Positions 8,810 to 16,626 of a DNA stretch of 64,000 bases are shown here, piece after piece. Origin of the DNA: Arthrobacter subterraneus (GTDB lineage: Bacteria; Actinomycetota; Actinomycetes; Actinomycetales; Micrococcaceae); the NCBI RefSeq assembly GCF_900099735.1, contig NZ_FNDT01000001.1, positions 427,722 through 491,721 on the forward strand, in the 5' to 3' direction. The position numbers were made by a program, and so were the translations under genes. The notes below the pieces were generated by a model that made no database searches, was not told the origin of the DNA, and was given only the letters and a program-made list of their open reading frames with translations. Position 1 is the first letter of the stretch; each line of letters starts with the position of its first letter.

Positions 8810-9232
8810 GTGACCGAGCTGTTCCTGGATAAATTCCGCGCCCTCGTACCGGCCTACTTTGACGAGCCCTGGGTCCCGGAAGACGGACTCTCCGAAGCCG
8901 AGCTTGCAGAGCTGCGTGAGGGCCAGGATTTCCCGCTGCCTCTGGCCGTGCGCGAGTTCTACCTCGCCGTCGGCGCCTCCGAGGACCTCATGGAAGCCTT
9001 CCACTATGTGTGGGACCCGGATGAGCTGGAGATCGAAGACGGATTCCTGCTGTTCATGGAAGACGCGGATGAGAAGTTCGTCTGGGGCATCAAGGCGGAT
9101 CAGCTGACCGTCCCCGATCCCATCGTGTGGCGGCGCAATAACGCCCGGGGGTCCTGGAAGAACGAGGAAGGAACGTTCAGCGAGTTCATGCTCGACATGT
9201 TCGACTGGGTGTTCGACGACGAGGCAGAATGA
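8810..9232 (+). CDS. SMI1/KNR4-like small acidic protein
   Basis: 140 residues from a GTG at 8810 preceded by GGAGCC; TAGGAT at 8771-8776 could be its -10. The protein is acidic and cytosolic-looking. LSEAELAELREGQDFPLPLAVREFYLAVGA resembles the start of SMI1/KNR4-type domains, which mediate protein contacts and are often immunity or adaptor proteins. VWDPDELEIEDGFLLFMED and WRRNNARGSWKNEEGTFSEF follow. No catalytic motif is seen. It overlaps the HIT gene by 4 bp (ATGA), so the two are translationally coupled and probably act in one process. The family assignment is moderate. Confidence 0.65.
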   Translation: MTELFLDKFRALVPAYFDEPWVPEDGLSEAELAELREGQDFPLPLAVREFYLAVGASEDLMEAFHYVWDPDELEIEDGFLLFMEDADEKFVWGIKADQLTVPDPIVWRRNNARGSWKNEEGTFSEFMLDMFDWVFDDEAE

Positions 9233-9696
9233 CCTGGCACACCCACGCTCCCGCAGGGTACGAGTGCCCGTTCTGCGATCTGGCCTCCGGCGAGTTCCGG
9301 TTCGCCTCGAACCTCTGCGAGCCCGGTGACCTGATCTACTCGGATGACCTGGTCATGGCGTTCATTGCCTCCCACGGGTTCGAGCCGAATCCCGGCCACG
9401 TGCTGGTGACCCCGCGGGACCACTACGAGCTGCTGTATGAACTGCCCGACGACGTCGCCGGCCGCATCATGACCGTCACCCGGGACATGGCGATCGCCAT
9501 CAAGCGCGCCTGGAATCCGGACGGAGTCTCCACCCGCCAGCACAACGAGCCCGCCGGCAGCCAGCACGTCTGGCACTACCACCAGCACGTGCTCCCCCGC
9601 TGGCACGACGACGGCTTCTACTTCACGCCGAAGCGCCCCGTGGTTGATCCCGCCATCCGTGCCCGCAAGGCTGCTGAACTCCGGGATGCGCTTTAG
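9229..9696 (+). CDS. HIT family protein (nucleotide hydrolase/transferase)
   Basis: 155 residues. The histidine-triad motif HVWHYHQHVLPR lies near residue 107, with the HxHxH core that binds the alpha-phosphate in HIT hydrolases. The N-terminal CPFC pair in GYECPFCDLASGE is a common feature of bacterial HIT proteins and can bind zinc. The mid-protein NPGHVLVTPRDHYELLYELP stretch is typical. The ATG overlaps the stop of the SMI1-like gene (ATGA). Expected activity is cleavage of a nucleoside phosphoramidate or dinucleoside polyphosphate; the in vivo substrate is not known. Confidence 0.92.
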   Translation: MTWHTHAPAGYECPFCDLASGEFRFASNLCEPGDLIYSDDLVMAFIASHGFEPNPGHVLVTPRDHYELLYELPDDVAGRIMTVTRDMAIAIKRAWNPDGVSTRQHNEPAGSQHVWHYHQHVLPRWHDDGFYFTPKRPVVDPAIRARKAAELRDAL

Positions 9697-9705
9697 CTGT
9701 GCACT

Positions 9706-9731
9706 GTCCCGGACTGCTCACTATTCCCACC
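9706..9731 (+). repeat. repeat copy A flanking the DUF559 gene
   Basis: 26-nt copy GTCCCGGACTGCTCACTATT... on the plus strand. Together with copy B (9799-9824, opposite strand) it forms an inverted pair downstream of the DUF559 gene. All four copies (A-D) share GT-N-CCGG-N2-TGCTCA-N3-TTC. Confidence 0.6.
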
Positions 9732-9798
9732 GTCCCCGGGCTGATTCCGGCATAGACCCGTCTGCGACCTGGGATTCTACTCGCGGTGCGGCGGCCGA

Positions 9799-9824
9799 GG
9801 CCGGAAAGTTGAGCAAACCGGAAC
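9799..9824 (-). repeat. repeat copy B flanking the DUF559 gene
   Basis: 26-nt copy read on the minus strand as GTTCCGGTTTGCTCAACTTT... It ends 2 bp before the DUF559 stop codon at 9827. It matches copy D at 20 of 26 positions and copy A at 18 of 26. Confidence 0.6.
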
Positions 9825-9826
9825 GC

Positions 9827-10651
9827 CTACCGCCTCCGAGTCCTCGCAAGCACGGCCATCACCTGGGACAGCACTTTTTCCTGATTGAACATGATGTCTT
9901 CATAGCCGAAGTGCAGGCTCGGATACCCCTGCTCAAGCGCCGCGTTGTCCCTCCTGCGGTCGCGGGTCCGCTCCTTCCGGCTGGAGTGGAAGGCATCTCC
10001 GTCAACCTCCACAATGAGAATTCCCTCGAGCAAAAAGTCGACTCTGCCCACGCCCCTGATAGGAACCTGTGTCTGTAAACGGATACCGGCGTCCCTGAAC
10101 AACAGTCGGGCCACAACCTCAATGGGCGACTCGGCGCAACCTGTCACCCTATCGAGCGCGGCCCGGGCCTTCCCGTTGCGGGGTCCTTCCAGCCGCTCGA
10201 GCAGGAAGCTGCGGACCGTGTCTCCCCGGCGCAACGCGCTCTCGACGATAACCGCGGCCTGGTCTCCCGGAAGACAATGAAGCGCGTGGACCAGCACATC
10301 GACTAGGCCAACCAGTGGGAGGTATGGGTGTGCAGGAACGCTCCTGGACCGGTGGTTGACCACATCTTTCGAGCGTGCATGAAGGCAATTCAGGTGGAGT
10401 AAGGGCGAGGGTGTATGGAGCCATAAACCATAGTGACTTGCCGCGGATACGCAGGTCAGAAAGCCGTCGTTCCGGATGGCGGTCAGAAAATCGTGGCGTG
10501 CATCAGGCAATGCGAGCGCCCCCAGGCCGCAGTCGTAATAGCTCGCCGCGACGGACGTGGGCTGCGATCTGCCGTTTGTGACGCCCGTGTCAAGGAGCAT
10601 TCCGGTGCGGGCGACGCCGCCCCAGTTTCTCATTAGTCCAAGTGTGTCCAT
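9827..10651 (-). CDS. DUF559-domain protein with AbiEi-like N-terminal winged helix
   Basis: 274 residues. The C-terminal 110 residues form a DUF559 domain, related to Vsr/PD-(D/E)XK nucleases. E in ESPIEVVARLLF, then VDFLLEGILIVEVDGDAFH supplies the acidic D/ExD...E-V-D core, followed by the basic KERTRDRRRDNAALEQGY helix and HFGYEDIMFN. The N-terminal GGVARTGMLLDTGVTNGR and ALPDARHDF look like the winged-helix found in AbiEi-type antitoxins and related actinobacterial proteins. No partner toxin or methylase is adjacent. Four copies of a 26-nt motif bracket the gene as two inverted pairs, which suggests mobility. The start is the ATG at 10651; Met7 is an alternative. Function unknown; nuclease activity is inference. 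Confidence 0.75.
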   Translation of the reverse strand: MDTLGLMRNWGGVARTGMLLDTGVTNGRSQPTSVAASYYDCGLGALALPDARHDFLTAIRNDGFLTCVSAASHYGLWLHTPSPLLHLNCLHARSKDVVNHRSRSVPAHPYLPLVGLVDVLVHALHCLPGDQAAVIVESALRRGDTVRSFLLERLEGPRNGKARAALDRVTGCAESPIEVVARLLFRDAGIRLQTQVPIRGVGRVDFLLEGILIVEVDGDAFHSSRKERTRDRRRDNAALEQGYPSLHFGYEDIMFNQEKVLSQVMAVLARTRRR

Positions 10652-10715
10652 TGGACCAGCTCAGCCGGGAATGAGCCCGTCGGGCTCAGGAAATGCCGCT
10701 ATGTGCATAACTCGC

Positions 10716-10741
10716 GTGCCGGATTGCTCAGCTTTCCATGG
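10716..10741 (+). repeat. repeat copy C flanking the DUF559 gene
   Basis: 26-nt copy GTGCCGGATTGCTCAGCTTT... on the plus strand, 65 bp upstream of the DUF559 start. It matches copy D at 18 and copy B at 19 of 26 positions. Confidence 0.6.
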
Positions 10742-10788
10742 TGCTGCGGCTGGTTACCGCCCCCGTTGCAGGGGTCGCCCCGTCACAC

Positions 10789-10814
10789 GACCTGAATACT
10801 GAGCAAACCGGCAC
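10789..10814 (-). repeat. repeat copy D flanking the DUF559 gene
   Basis: 26-nt copy read on the minus strand as GTGCCGGTTTGCTCAGTATT... It forms an inverted pair with copy C across 47 bp and ends 15 bp before the stop of the polyprenyl synthase gene. Confidence 0.6.
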
Positions 10815-10829
10815 AGCGGTACGCCGGAA

Positions 10830-11933
10830 TCAGACGTCGCGGCTGACAACCGCCTGGGCAAAGCTCGCGAGCGCCCGCTTGACCATGCTCTCCGGCAGCG
10901 GATCCAGCGCGGCGACGGCGTCTTCCGCCCACTGCTGCGCCACCGTCCAGGCCTGCTGGGTGACGGGGTGTTCCCGGAGCGCTGAGACCGCCTCGGCAAG
11001 TGCCTCGTCCGAGGTGAGGTCCCCGTCCACCAGGGTGAGCACACGCTGCGCGGAATCATCGCCGGCAGCAGCCGCCTGCCGCAGCAGCAGCACGGGGAGC
11101 GTCGGCACACCTTCCCGCAGGTCGGTGCCCGGGGACTTGCCGGACTTGACCTTGAGGCCGGTGACATCGATGACGTCGTCCGCGAGCTGGAAGGCTACGC
11201 CGACCTTCTCCCCGTAGGAGACCATGACGTCAACAGCCGACGCCGGTGCATCAGCAAAAATCGCTCCGAGCTGGCCGGACGCGGCAACCAGGGAGCCCGT
11301 CTTGTCCGCGATGACCGACAGGTAGTGCTCCACCGGATCCTCGCCGTCCCGCGGGCCCACCGTCTCGTGCAGCTGTCCCAGGCAGAGCCGCTCGAACGTG
11401 CGTGCCTGGATGCCCAGCGCACGGGACCCGAGCTCCGACACCAGGATCGACGCCCGCGCAAAAATCAGGTCACCGGTCAGGATGGCCACGGAGTTGCCCC
11501 ACACCTCGTGGGCCGTCGGCGCACCGCGGCGGTAGGGCGCGGAGTCCATGACGTCGTCGTGATAGAGGGTGGCCAGGTGGGTCAGTTCGACGACGACGGC
11601 GGCAACCACCACCTCCGGCTTCGTTGCGTCCCCGAGGTGGGAGGCGAGGATGGTCAGCAACGGACGGATCCGCTTGCCGCCGGCCTCCACCAGGTGGCGT
11701 GAGGTTGCATCGGCCAGGGGGTCCGAACTGGAGATCGCCTCGCGCAGCTGCTTCTCCACCTTCGCCAGGCATGTGGACACTGCCGGGCCGAGTTCCGGGT
11801 CCTCGGCGATCAGCGCAAAACCCGCGGGCAGGCGCAGCCCGGTAGCGATCACGCCGGTGCTCGGGTCCAGCTCCTCGATGAGCGGGCGCGGATGGCCAGC
11901 ACTGGTCCAGCTGGTTGGGGGGGAATCCGTCAT
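10830..11933 (-). CDS. polyprenyl diphosphate synthase (menaquinone side chain)
   Basis: 367 residues; a trans-isoprenyl diphosphate synthase. The first Asp-rich motif is HDDVMDSAPYRRG (DDxxD plus the conserved RR-type arginines), the second QLADDVIDVTG; GGKRIRPLL and GEKVGVAFQ flank them. The N-terminal 55 residues are longer than in many relatives but contain no other domain. It lies downstream of menG-menJ, so it most likely makes the C40-C45 chain attached to the menaquinone headgroup; chain length cannot be read from sequence alone. -10-like TAGGCT (minus strand, 11946-11941) ends 7 nt before the ATG at 11933, suggesting a leaderless transcript. Confidence 0.93.
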   Translation of the reverse strand: MTDSPPTSWTSAGHPRPLIEELDPSTGVIATGLRLPAGFALIAEDPELGPAVSTCLAKVEKQLREAISSSDPLADATSRHLVEAGGKRIRPLLTILASHLGDATKPEVVVAAVVVELTHLATLYHDDVMDSAPYRRGAPTAHEVWGNSVAILTGDLIFARASILVSELGSRALGIQARTFERLCLGQLHETVGPRDGEDPVEHYLSVIADKTGSLVAASGQLGAIFADAPASAVDVMVSYGEKVGVAFQLADDVIDVTGLKVKSGKSPGTDLREGVPTLPVLLLRQAAAAGDDSAQRVLTLVDGDLTSDEALAEAVSALREHPVTQQAWTVAQQWAEDAVAALDPLPESMVKRALASFAQAVVSRDV

Positions 11934-11943
11934 GGTGCTAAGC

Positions 11944-12040
11944 CTATCGGGCGAGGGACCCGATGCGAGCGCAGCGAGTATTGGGAGCCCGACAGGCGCT
12001 ATCGGGCGAGGGACCCGATGCGAGCGCAGCGAGTATTGGG
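11944..12040. repeat. two tandem copies of a 42-bp intergenic repeat (period 55)
   Basis: Perfectly identical 42-bp copies at 11944-11985 and 11999-12040, each running from CTATCGGGCGAGGGACCC to GAGTATTGGG, separated by 13 bp (AGCCCGACAGGCG). GCCCGA at the spacer can pair with TCGGGC of the second copy. The core resembles the interior of the cysD element (4560-4591). Copy 1 overlaps the -10-like TAGGCT of the polyprenyl synthase gene, so the insertion probably reshaped that promoter. Confidence 0.85.
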
Positions 12041-12123
12041 GGGAAACAGCCGGAACTTTTGTGTAGCTCTGGCGGGTTCCGGGCCGCTCAGCCCACCAGA
12101 GGTGCGCAAAAGTTCCCCGGGGG

Positions 12124-13410
12124 TTACCGGGTCCGGGCCGCGGACTGGTTGTCCGTGGCCGGGACCAGGCTCTCGAGCACGTGGATCAGCCGGTCCTCGA
12201 ACCCCTTCCCATGGGCGTCTGTCAGGTTGGCCAGCATCCGCACCACAAACCGCATGAGGACCGGGATCGGCATGCCGGTCCGCAACGCAAGGCGCAGGAT
12301 GGCCGGTTTGCCGATCAGCCCCGCAAAGATCCGCCCGAGCGTGAAGTGGCTCCCCCACTGGTCCCGGATGTACGGCGCGTAGCCGGAGAGCACATTGTCC
12401 CGCGCGAGTCCGGGCACGACCGCCAGGGACCGCTCGATGAACTCGGCCGCATACCGCGCCGACTCCATGGCATAGGAAATCCCCTCGCCGTTGAACGGCG
12501 ACACCATCCCGCCGGCATCGCCGAGCAGCAGCATGCCCGGGGAGTAGTGCGGGGTCCGGTTGAATCCCATGGGCAGCGCAGCCCCGCGGATCTCCCCCAC
12601 CTGGTTCTCCGCAGTGAACCCCCAGTCCGCGGGCATCCCGGCGGTCCAGTCGCGCAGCACCTGCTTGTAGTCGAGCTTCCCGAACGACGCCGAGGAGTTC
12701 AGAATCCCCAGCCCAACGTTCGAGGTACCGTCGCCCACACCGAACACCCAGCCGTACCCGGGCAGCGGCTTGCCGGAAGCATCCGGCAGCTCGAGCCAGC
12801 CTTCCATCCACGGATCCTCATGCCGGGGGCTGGTGAAGTACGTGCGCACGGCAACGCCGAGCGGCCGGTCGTCGCGCTTGGCCATGCCGAGGCTGACGGC
12901 GGTCCGCGTCGAGTTGCCGTCGGCTGCCAGTACGACGTCGGCGCTCAGCGTTTTCTTCTCACCGGTCCGGCGCCCGTCGGGGCCAAGGACGTTGACGACG
13001 ACGCCGGTCACCCGCCCGGATGCGTCCCGCACCGCTTCGGTCACCGCGTGGCCTTCGAGGATCTGCGCTCCAGCGGACCGCGCGTGCGAAGCGAGCTGCT
13101 CGTCGAAGCCAAGCCGGGTGCGGACCAGGCCGTAGGACGGGAAGTCGGAGAGTTCCGGCCAGGGCAGTTCAACTTTCCTGCCGCCGGCAAGAAGGCGAAG
13201 CCCCACGTTTCGCCGCCACCCGAGCTCCTCGCCGTGGGGCAGGCCCAGCAACTGGATCTCCCGGACGGCGCGCGGCGTGAAGCCGTCTCCGCACACCTTC
13301 TCGCGGGGGAAGAACGTCTTCTCGACGACAGTTGTCTCAATGCCTGCGGCGGCCAGGTAGTAGGCGGCCGTGGATCCGGCCGGGCCGGCGCCGATGATGA
13401 GGACTGACAC
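12124..13410 (-). CDS. menJ: geranylgeranyl reductase family FAD oxidoreductase (MenJ-like)
   Basis: 428 residues from a GTG at 13410 that directly abuts the menG stop. The N-terminal FAD-binding motif is LIIGAGPAGSTAAYYLA (5-21), followed by VVEKTFFPREKVCGDGFTPR, the motif of the geranylgeranyl reductase family. GDAGGMVSPFNGEGISYAM forms the second FAD contact. In Mycobacterium, MenJ reduces one isoprene double bond of menaquinone (beta position). The position between menG and a polyprenyl diphosphate synthase gene supports the same role here. The symbol is by context; reduction of other prenyl lipids is the alternative. Confidence 0.82.
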   Translation of the reverse strand: MSVLIIGAGPAGSTAAYYLAAAGIETTVVEKTFFPREKVCGDGFTPRAVREIQLLGLPHGEELGWRRNVGLRLLAGGRKVELPWPELSDFPSYGLVRTRLGFDEQLASHARSAGAQILEGHAVTEAVRDASGRVTGVVVNVLGPDGRRTGEKKTLSADVVLAADGNSTRTAVSLGMAKRDDRPLGVAVRTYFTSPRHEDPWMEGWLELPDASGKPLPGYGWVFGVGDGTSNVGLGILNSSASFGKLDYKQVLRDWTAGMPADWGFTAENQVGEIRGAALPMGFNRTPHYSPGMLLLGDAGGMVSPFNGEGISYAMESARYAAEFIERSLAVVPGLARDNVLSGYAPYIRDQWGSHFTLGRIFAGLIGKPAILRLALRTGMPIPVLMRFVVRMLANLTDAHGKGFEDRLIHVLESLVPATDNQSAARTR

Positions 13411-14175
13411 CTAGTTTGCGGCCCTGCTGCTGCGGCGGCGCTGGCGCGTCTGGGAGCCCGCGGCAGTGCTGGTGATGGCACCTTCCGGCTTGGTGGCGCG
13501 GTGCACGGCAACAATCCCGCCGTTCAGGTTCCGGTACCGGACCGACTCCCAGCCGCTCTGCGTGATCCACGCGGCGAGTTCATCCTGGTTGGGCCAGGCA
13601 CGGATGGACTCGGCGAGGTAGACGTACGCCTCGGGGTTGGAGCTGACCTTGGTGGCGATCGCGGGGAGCGCGCGCATCAGGTACTCGGTGTAGAGGTTCC
13701 GCCAGAGGGCGACGGTGGGCTGGGAGAACTCCGCGATGACCAGCCGGCCGCCCGGCTTGGTGACCCGGAGCATCTCCTCGAGAGCCCGGGTGGGGCGGTC
13801 CACGTTCCGCAGTCCGAAGGAAATGGTGCACGCGTCGAAGGAGTTGTCGGCGAACGGCAGGTTGGTGGCGTCACCGGCGATGAAGTCGATGTCCGGGCGG
13901 CGGCGCTTGCCTACGCGCAGCATCCCGAGAGAGAAATCACACGCCACGACGTTCACACCCGCGTCCGCGAAGGGCTCGCTTGAGGTGCCGGTTCCGGCGG
14001 CCAGGTCAAGTACCCGCTGACCCTGCTTCGCGTCGACCGCATCCACCACGATGCGCCGCCACCGGTGGGTCTGCCCCAGCGACAGGACGTCATTGACGAC
14101 GTCGTATTTTGGCGCCACACCGTCAAACATTGCGGCTACTTCGTCGGGACGCTTATCCAGCGATGCTCGATTCAC
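13411..14175 (-). CDS. menG: demethylmenaquinone methyltransferase
   Basis: 254 residues from a GTG at 14175; the nearest upstream ATG (14182) runs into a stop after three codons. Class I SAM-dependent methyltransferase of the UbiE/MenG family. The N-terminal [19 protein letters not shown] is the family signature, [12 protein letters not shown] is motif I binding SAM, and [10 protein letters not shown] is the UbiE motif. It methylates demethylmenaquinone, the last ring step before side-chain reduction. A basic, disordered tail ([12 protein letters not shown]) extends past the usual end. Upstream, menF is divergent, so the two share a 91-bp control region. Confidence 0.94.
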   Translation of the reverse strand: MNRASLDKRPDEVAAMFDGVAPKYDVVNDVLSLGQTHRWRRIVVDAVDAKQGQRVLDLAAGTGTSSEPFADAGVNVVACDFSLGMLRVGKRRRPDIDFIAGDATNLPFADNSFDACTISFGLRNVDRPTRALEEMLRVTKPGGRLVIAEFSQPTVALWRNLYTEYLMRALPAIATKVSSNPEAYVYLAESIRAWPNQDELAAWITQSGWESVRYRNLNGGIVAVHRATKPEGAITSTAAGSQTRQRRRSSRAAN

Positions 14176-14266
14176 TCCGTCATTGTCTCAAACATTGAAC
14201 CTCACCCCCAATCCGGTGGAACGGGCGGAACAGGGAGGAGAGTGCGCGGGAGTACGCTAGTGGATC

Positions 14267-15619
14267 ATGAGCAATCCGTCCCCAGTTGCAGTGGCGACGC
14301 CGCTGCAGCAGGCGCCGGCGCTTCGGAGCATCACCTTCGAGCGGGGCGACCTCCAGCTGGACACCGGCCTTCTTGACTATGTAGTACGTAGTGACGTGCA
14401 CACCTGGATCCGCCGCGGCGGCGGCATGGTGGGCTTCGGGGAGGCCGCCCGCTTCACCACCGCCGGCCCCGACCGGTTCTCCCAGGCCCAGGCATGGTGG
14501 CGGGAAATTGTTGCGGCGGCCGACGTCGTCGACCCCGTCTCCCAGCCCGGCACAGGGCTGGCGTCGTTCGGTTCCTTTGCCTTTTCGAAGACGTCCCGGC
14601 ATCTGTCCCGCCTGATCGTGCCGCGGATCATCGTCGGGTGTGTCGAGGGCAGGAGCTGGCTGACCTATATCACGGACGACGGCGGCGCCGAGTTGAGTGC
14701 CTCCGCCGCCGAGGCGGAACTCGCCTCCTACCTCGACGGGGTCGAGCCGGAGCGCAAGCCCTGTCCGGCGGACCGGCTGGCGCCGGGCATCCTCACCGAG
14801 GAACAGTGGATGACGGCGGTCAGCCGCGGCGTCGCGCACATCCGGGCGGGTGAGCTGACCAAGCTGGTGCTGGCCCGGGACGTGGTCGCCGAGCTCGGCT
14901 CGCCCATTTCGACGGCGCAGGTGCTCCGAGAGCTCGCCGTCCGGTACTCGGACTGCTGGACGTACTCGGTGGACGGACTGATCGGGTCCACTCCGGAGAT
15001 GCTCATCAAGGTCGAGAACCAGACGGCCCGTGCCCGGGTGCTCGCCGGAACCCTTGACCGGTCCACAGCTCCTGCGGGCGAGGCCGGTTACGCCGAGCGG
15101 GTCCTGGCCGGTTCCGAGAAACAGCAGCACGAGCATGAAATCGCGATCGACTCCCTGACGCACCAGCTGGAGCCGTTCACCCGCACCATGACCTCGCACA
15201 GCGAGCCCTTTGTCCTCGAACTTCCCAACGTGTGGCACCTGGCCTCCGATGTCAGTGCCGAACTGGCGGTCGACGACGACGGGAATGTGCCGTCGTCGCT
15301 TGCCCTGGTGGAGGCACTGCATCCCACGGCGGCAGTGTGCGGTACGCCCACCACGGTGGCCGGTGAACTGATCCGTGAACTGGAGCATCTCGAGCGGGGG
15401 CCCTACGCCGGCCCGGTGGGCTGGATGGACGCGAAGGGGAACGGCGAGTGGGGCATCGCCCTGCGTGGAGCAGTGGTGGAGACGCCCACGCGGGTGCGCA
15501 TGTACGCGGGCTGCGGGATCGTCGAGGCCTCGCAACCCGTCGCGGAACTGGCCGAGACCTGGAGCAAGTTCCGGCCCATGATCGAAGCCCTTGGACTGCG
15601 CACGCCCTTCCGGCCGTGA
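14267..15619 (+). CDS. menF: isochorismate synthase
   Basis: 450 residues. It converts chorismate to isochorismate, the entry to menaquinone synthesis. The C-terminal chorismate-binding domain has LTKLVLARDVVAEL (the general-base lysine region), LAGTLDRSTAP, SEKQQHEHEIAIDSL, LHPTAAVCGTPTTVAGELI and RMYAGCGIVEASQP, all family hallmarks. The N-terminal part is the variable domain of MenF/DhbC proteins. An isochorismate synthase for a siderophore is the alternative, but no siderophore genes are nearby and menG/menD flank it. TACGCT at 14253-14258 ends 8 nt before the ATG, again a leaderless-type -10. Confidence 0.92.
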   Translation: MSNPSPVAVATPLQQAPALRSITFERGDLQLDTGLLDYVVRSDVHTWIRRGGGMVGFGEAARFTTAGPDRFSQAQAWWREIVAAADVVDPVSQPGTGLASFGSFAFSKTSRHLSRLIVPRIIVGCVEGRSWLTYITDDGGAELSASAAEAELASYLDGVEPERKPCPADRLAPGILTEEQWMTAVSRGVAHIRAGELTKLVLARDVVAELGSPISTAQVLRELAVRYSDCWTYSVDGLIGSTPEMLIKVENQTARARVLAGTLDRSTAPAGEAGYAERVLAGSEKQQHEHEIAIDSLTHQLEPFTRTMTSHSEPFVLELPNVWHLASDVSAELAVDDDGNVPSSLALVEALHPTAAVCGTPTTVAGELIRELEHLERGPYAGPVGWMDAKGNGEWGIALRGAVVETPTRVRMYAGCGIVEASQPVAELAETWSKFRPMIEALGLRTPFRP

Positions 15620-15690
15620 TTTCTTCTCACCCGGCGCTTGGTTACCAATAGGCAATACCTGTAGCCTGTGATGCACATCTCTATTACAGC

Positions 15691-15696
15691 TAGAAT
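15691..15696 (+). promoter_or_regulatory. -10-like element of the amino-acid ABC operon
   Basis: TAGAAT lies 45 nt before the ATG of the binding-protein gene, in the AT-richer stretch of the 15620-15741 gap. No good -35 is seen, and GAGG before the ATG provides a ribosome binding site. The rest of the gap shows no recognisable operator. Confidence 0.35.
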
Positions 15697-15741
15697 CGTC
15701 GATGACGTTTCTTTACACCCCGTCCCGAGCTGAGGTACTGC

Positions 15742-16545
15742 ATGTTTTCGAAGATTTCCCGGTCGTTTGCCGTTATGGCCATCGGCACCCTTGCACTGAC
15801 CGCCTGCGGCGGCGGCTCCGAGCCAGAGGAGGGCGGCGAGGCAGCCGGAGGCTCCGAGCTGAACCTCGTGTCGCCCGGCACGCTGACCGTGTGCTCCGAC
15901 ATCCCCTACGAGCCGTTCGAGTATGAAGAAAACGGCGAGTACGTCGGATTTGACATGGACCTGATGAAGGAGATCGCTACCGGTCTCGACCTGGAGTTCT
16001 CCGTACAGGATGTCGGCTTCGACGGCCTGCAGTCCGGGGCAGTCCTGGCCGCCGGTCAGTGTGACGTCGGCGCCAGCGCCATGACCATCACGCCTGAGCG
16101 CGAGGAAAACCTGACCTTCTCCGAGCCCTACTACGATTCCCTGCAGTCGCTGCTGGTTCCGGCGGACTCGGACATCGCCTCCCTGGAGGACCTCGCCGGT
16201 GAATCCCTCGGTGTCCAGCAGGGCACCACGGGTGAGCAGTACGCCCGTGACAACGTTCCCGAAGACACCGAAGTAGTGGCTTTCCCGAGCGATGCTGAGC
16301 TCTACCCCGCCCTGCAGGCAGGCAACGTCGCGGCAATCCTCCAGGACCTGCCCGTCAACCTCAACCACACGCAGGAGGGCGACTTCACCATCGCCGCCGA
16401 GTTCGAGACAGATGAGCAGTACGGTTTCGCGTTCCCCAAGGAGGGCAGCGAGGCACTGGTCGAGGCCGTGAACACCCAGCTCGCCGAAATGCGCGAGAGC
16501 GGCCGGTACGACGAAATCTATAACACCTACTTCGAGGAGAAGTAA
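15742..16545 (+). CDS. amino-acid ABC transporter substrate-binding lipoprotein
   Basis: 267 residues, periplasmic-binding-protein family 3 (polar amino acids). A short signal peptide ends in the lipobox LTAC (Cys at about 20), so it is anchored outside the membrane by a lipid. A Gly/Glu-rich linker is followed by LTVCSDIPYEPFEYEENGEYVGFDMDL, the classic start of these domains, and by MTITPEREENLTFSEPYYDS, containing the ligand-binding T-x-x-R-E region. It is the first gene of a three-gene operon with permease and ATPase. The substrate is probably an acidic or polar amino acid (glutamate or glutamine-like), but this is not determined by the sequence. Confidence 0.9.
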   Translation: MFSKISRSFAVMAIGTLALTACGGGSEPEEGGEAAGGSELNLVSPGTLTVCSDIPYEPFEYEENGEYVGFDMDLMKEIATGLDLEFSVQDVGFDGLQSGAVLAAGQCDVGASAMTITPEREENLTFSEPYYDSLQSLLVPADSDIASLEDLAGESLGVQQGTTGEQYARDNVPEDTEVVAFPSDAELYPALQAGNVAAILQDLPVNLNHTQEGDFTIAAEFETDEQYGFAFPKEGSEALVEAVNTQLAEMRESGRYDEIYNTYFEEK

Positions 16546-16552
16546 CCTCCCC

Positions 16553-16596
16553 ACGGATCTGCGGCAGTTCCAGGTGCTGGAACTGCCGCAGCCGTG
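16553..16596 (+). promoter_or_regulatory. intercistronic hairpin between binding protein and permease
   Basis: A perfect 15-bp stem (16559-16573 and 16577-16591, CTGCGGCAGTTCCAG with loop GTG) is extended by CACGG/CCGTG across a two-base bulge. There is no T-tract after it. It sits 8 bases after the binding-protein stop and 30 bases before the permease start. It probably protects the upstream message or partly terminates, giving excess binding protein over channel, which is common in such operons. Confidence 0.7.
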
Positions 16597-16626
16597 TTCA
16601 CCTCCTGAAAGACAGGCAAATAACAC

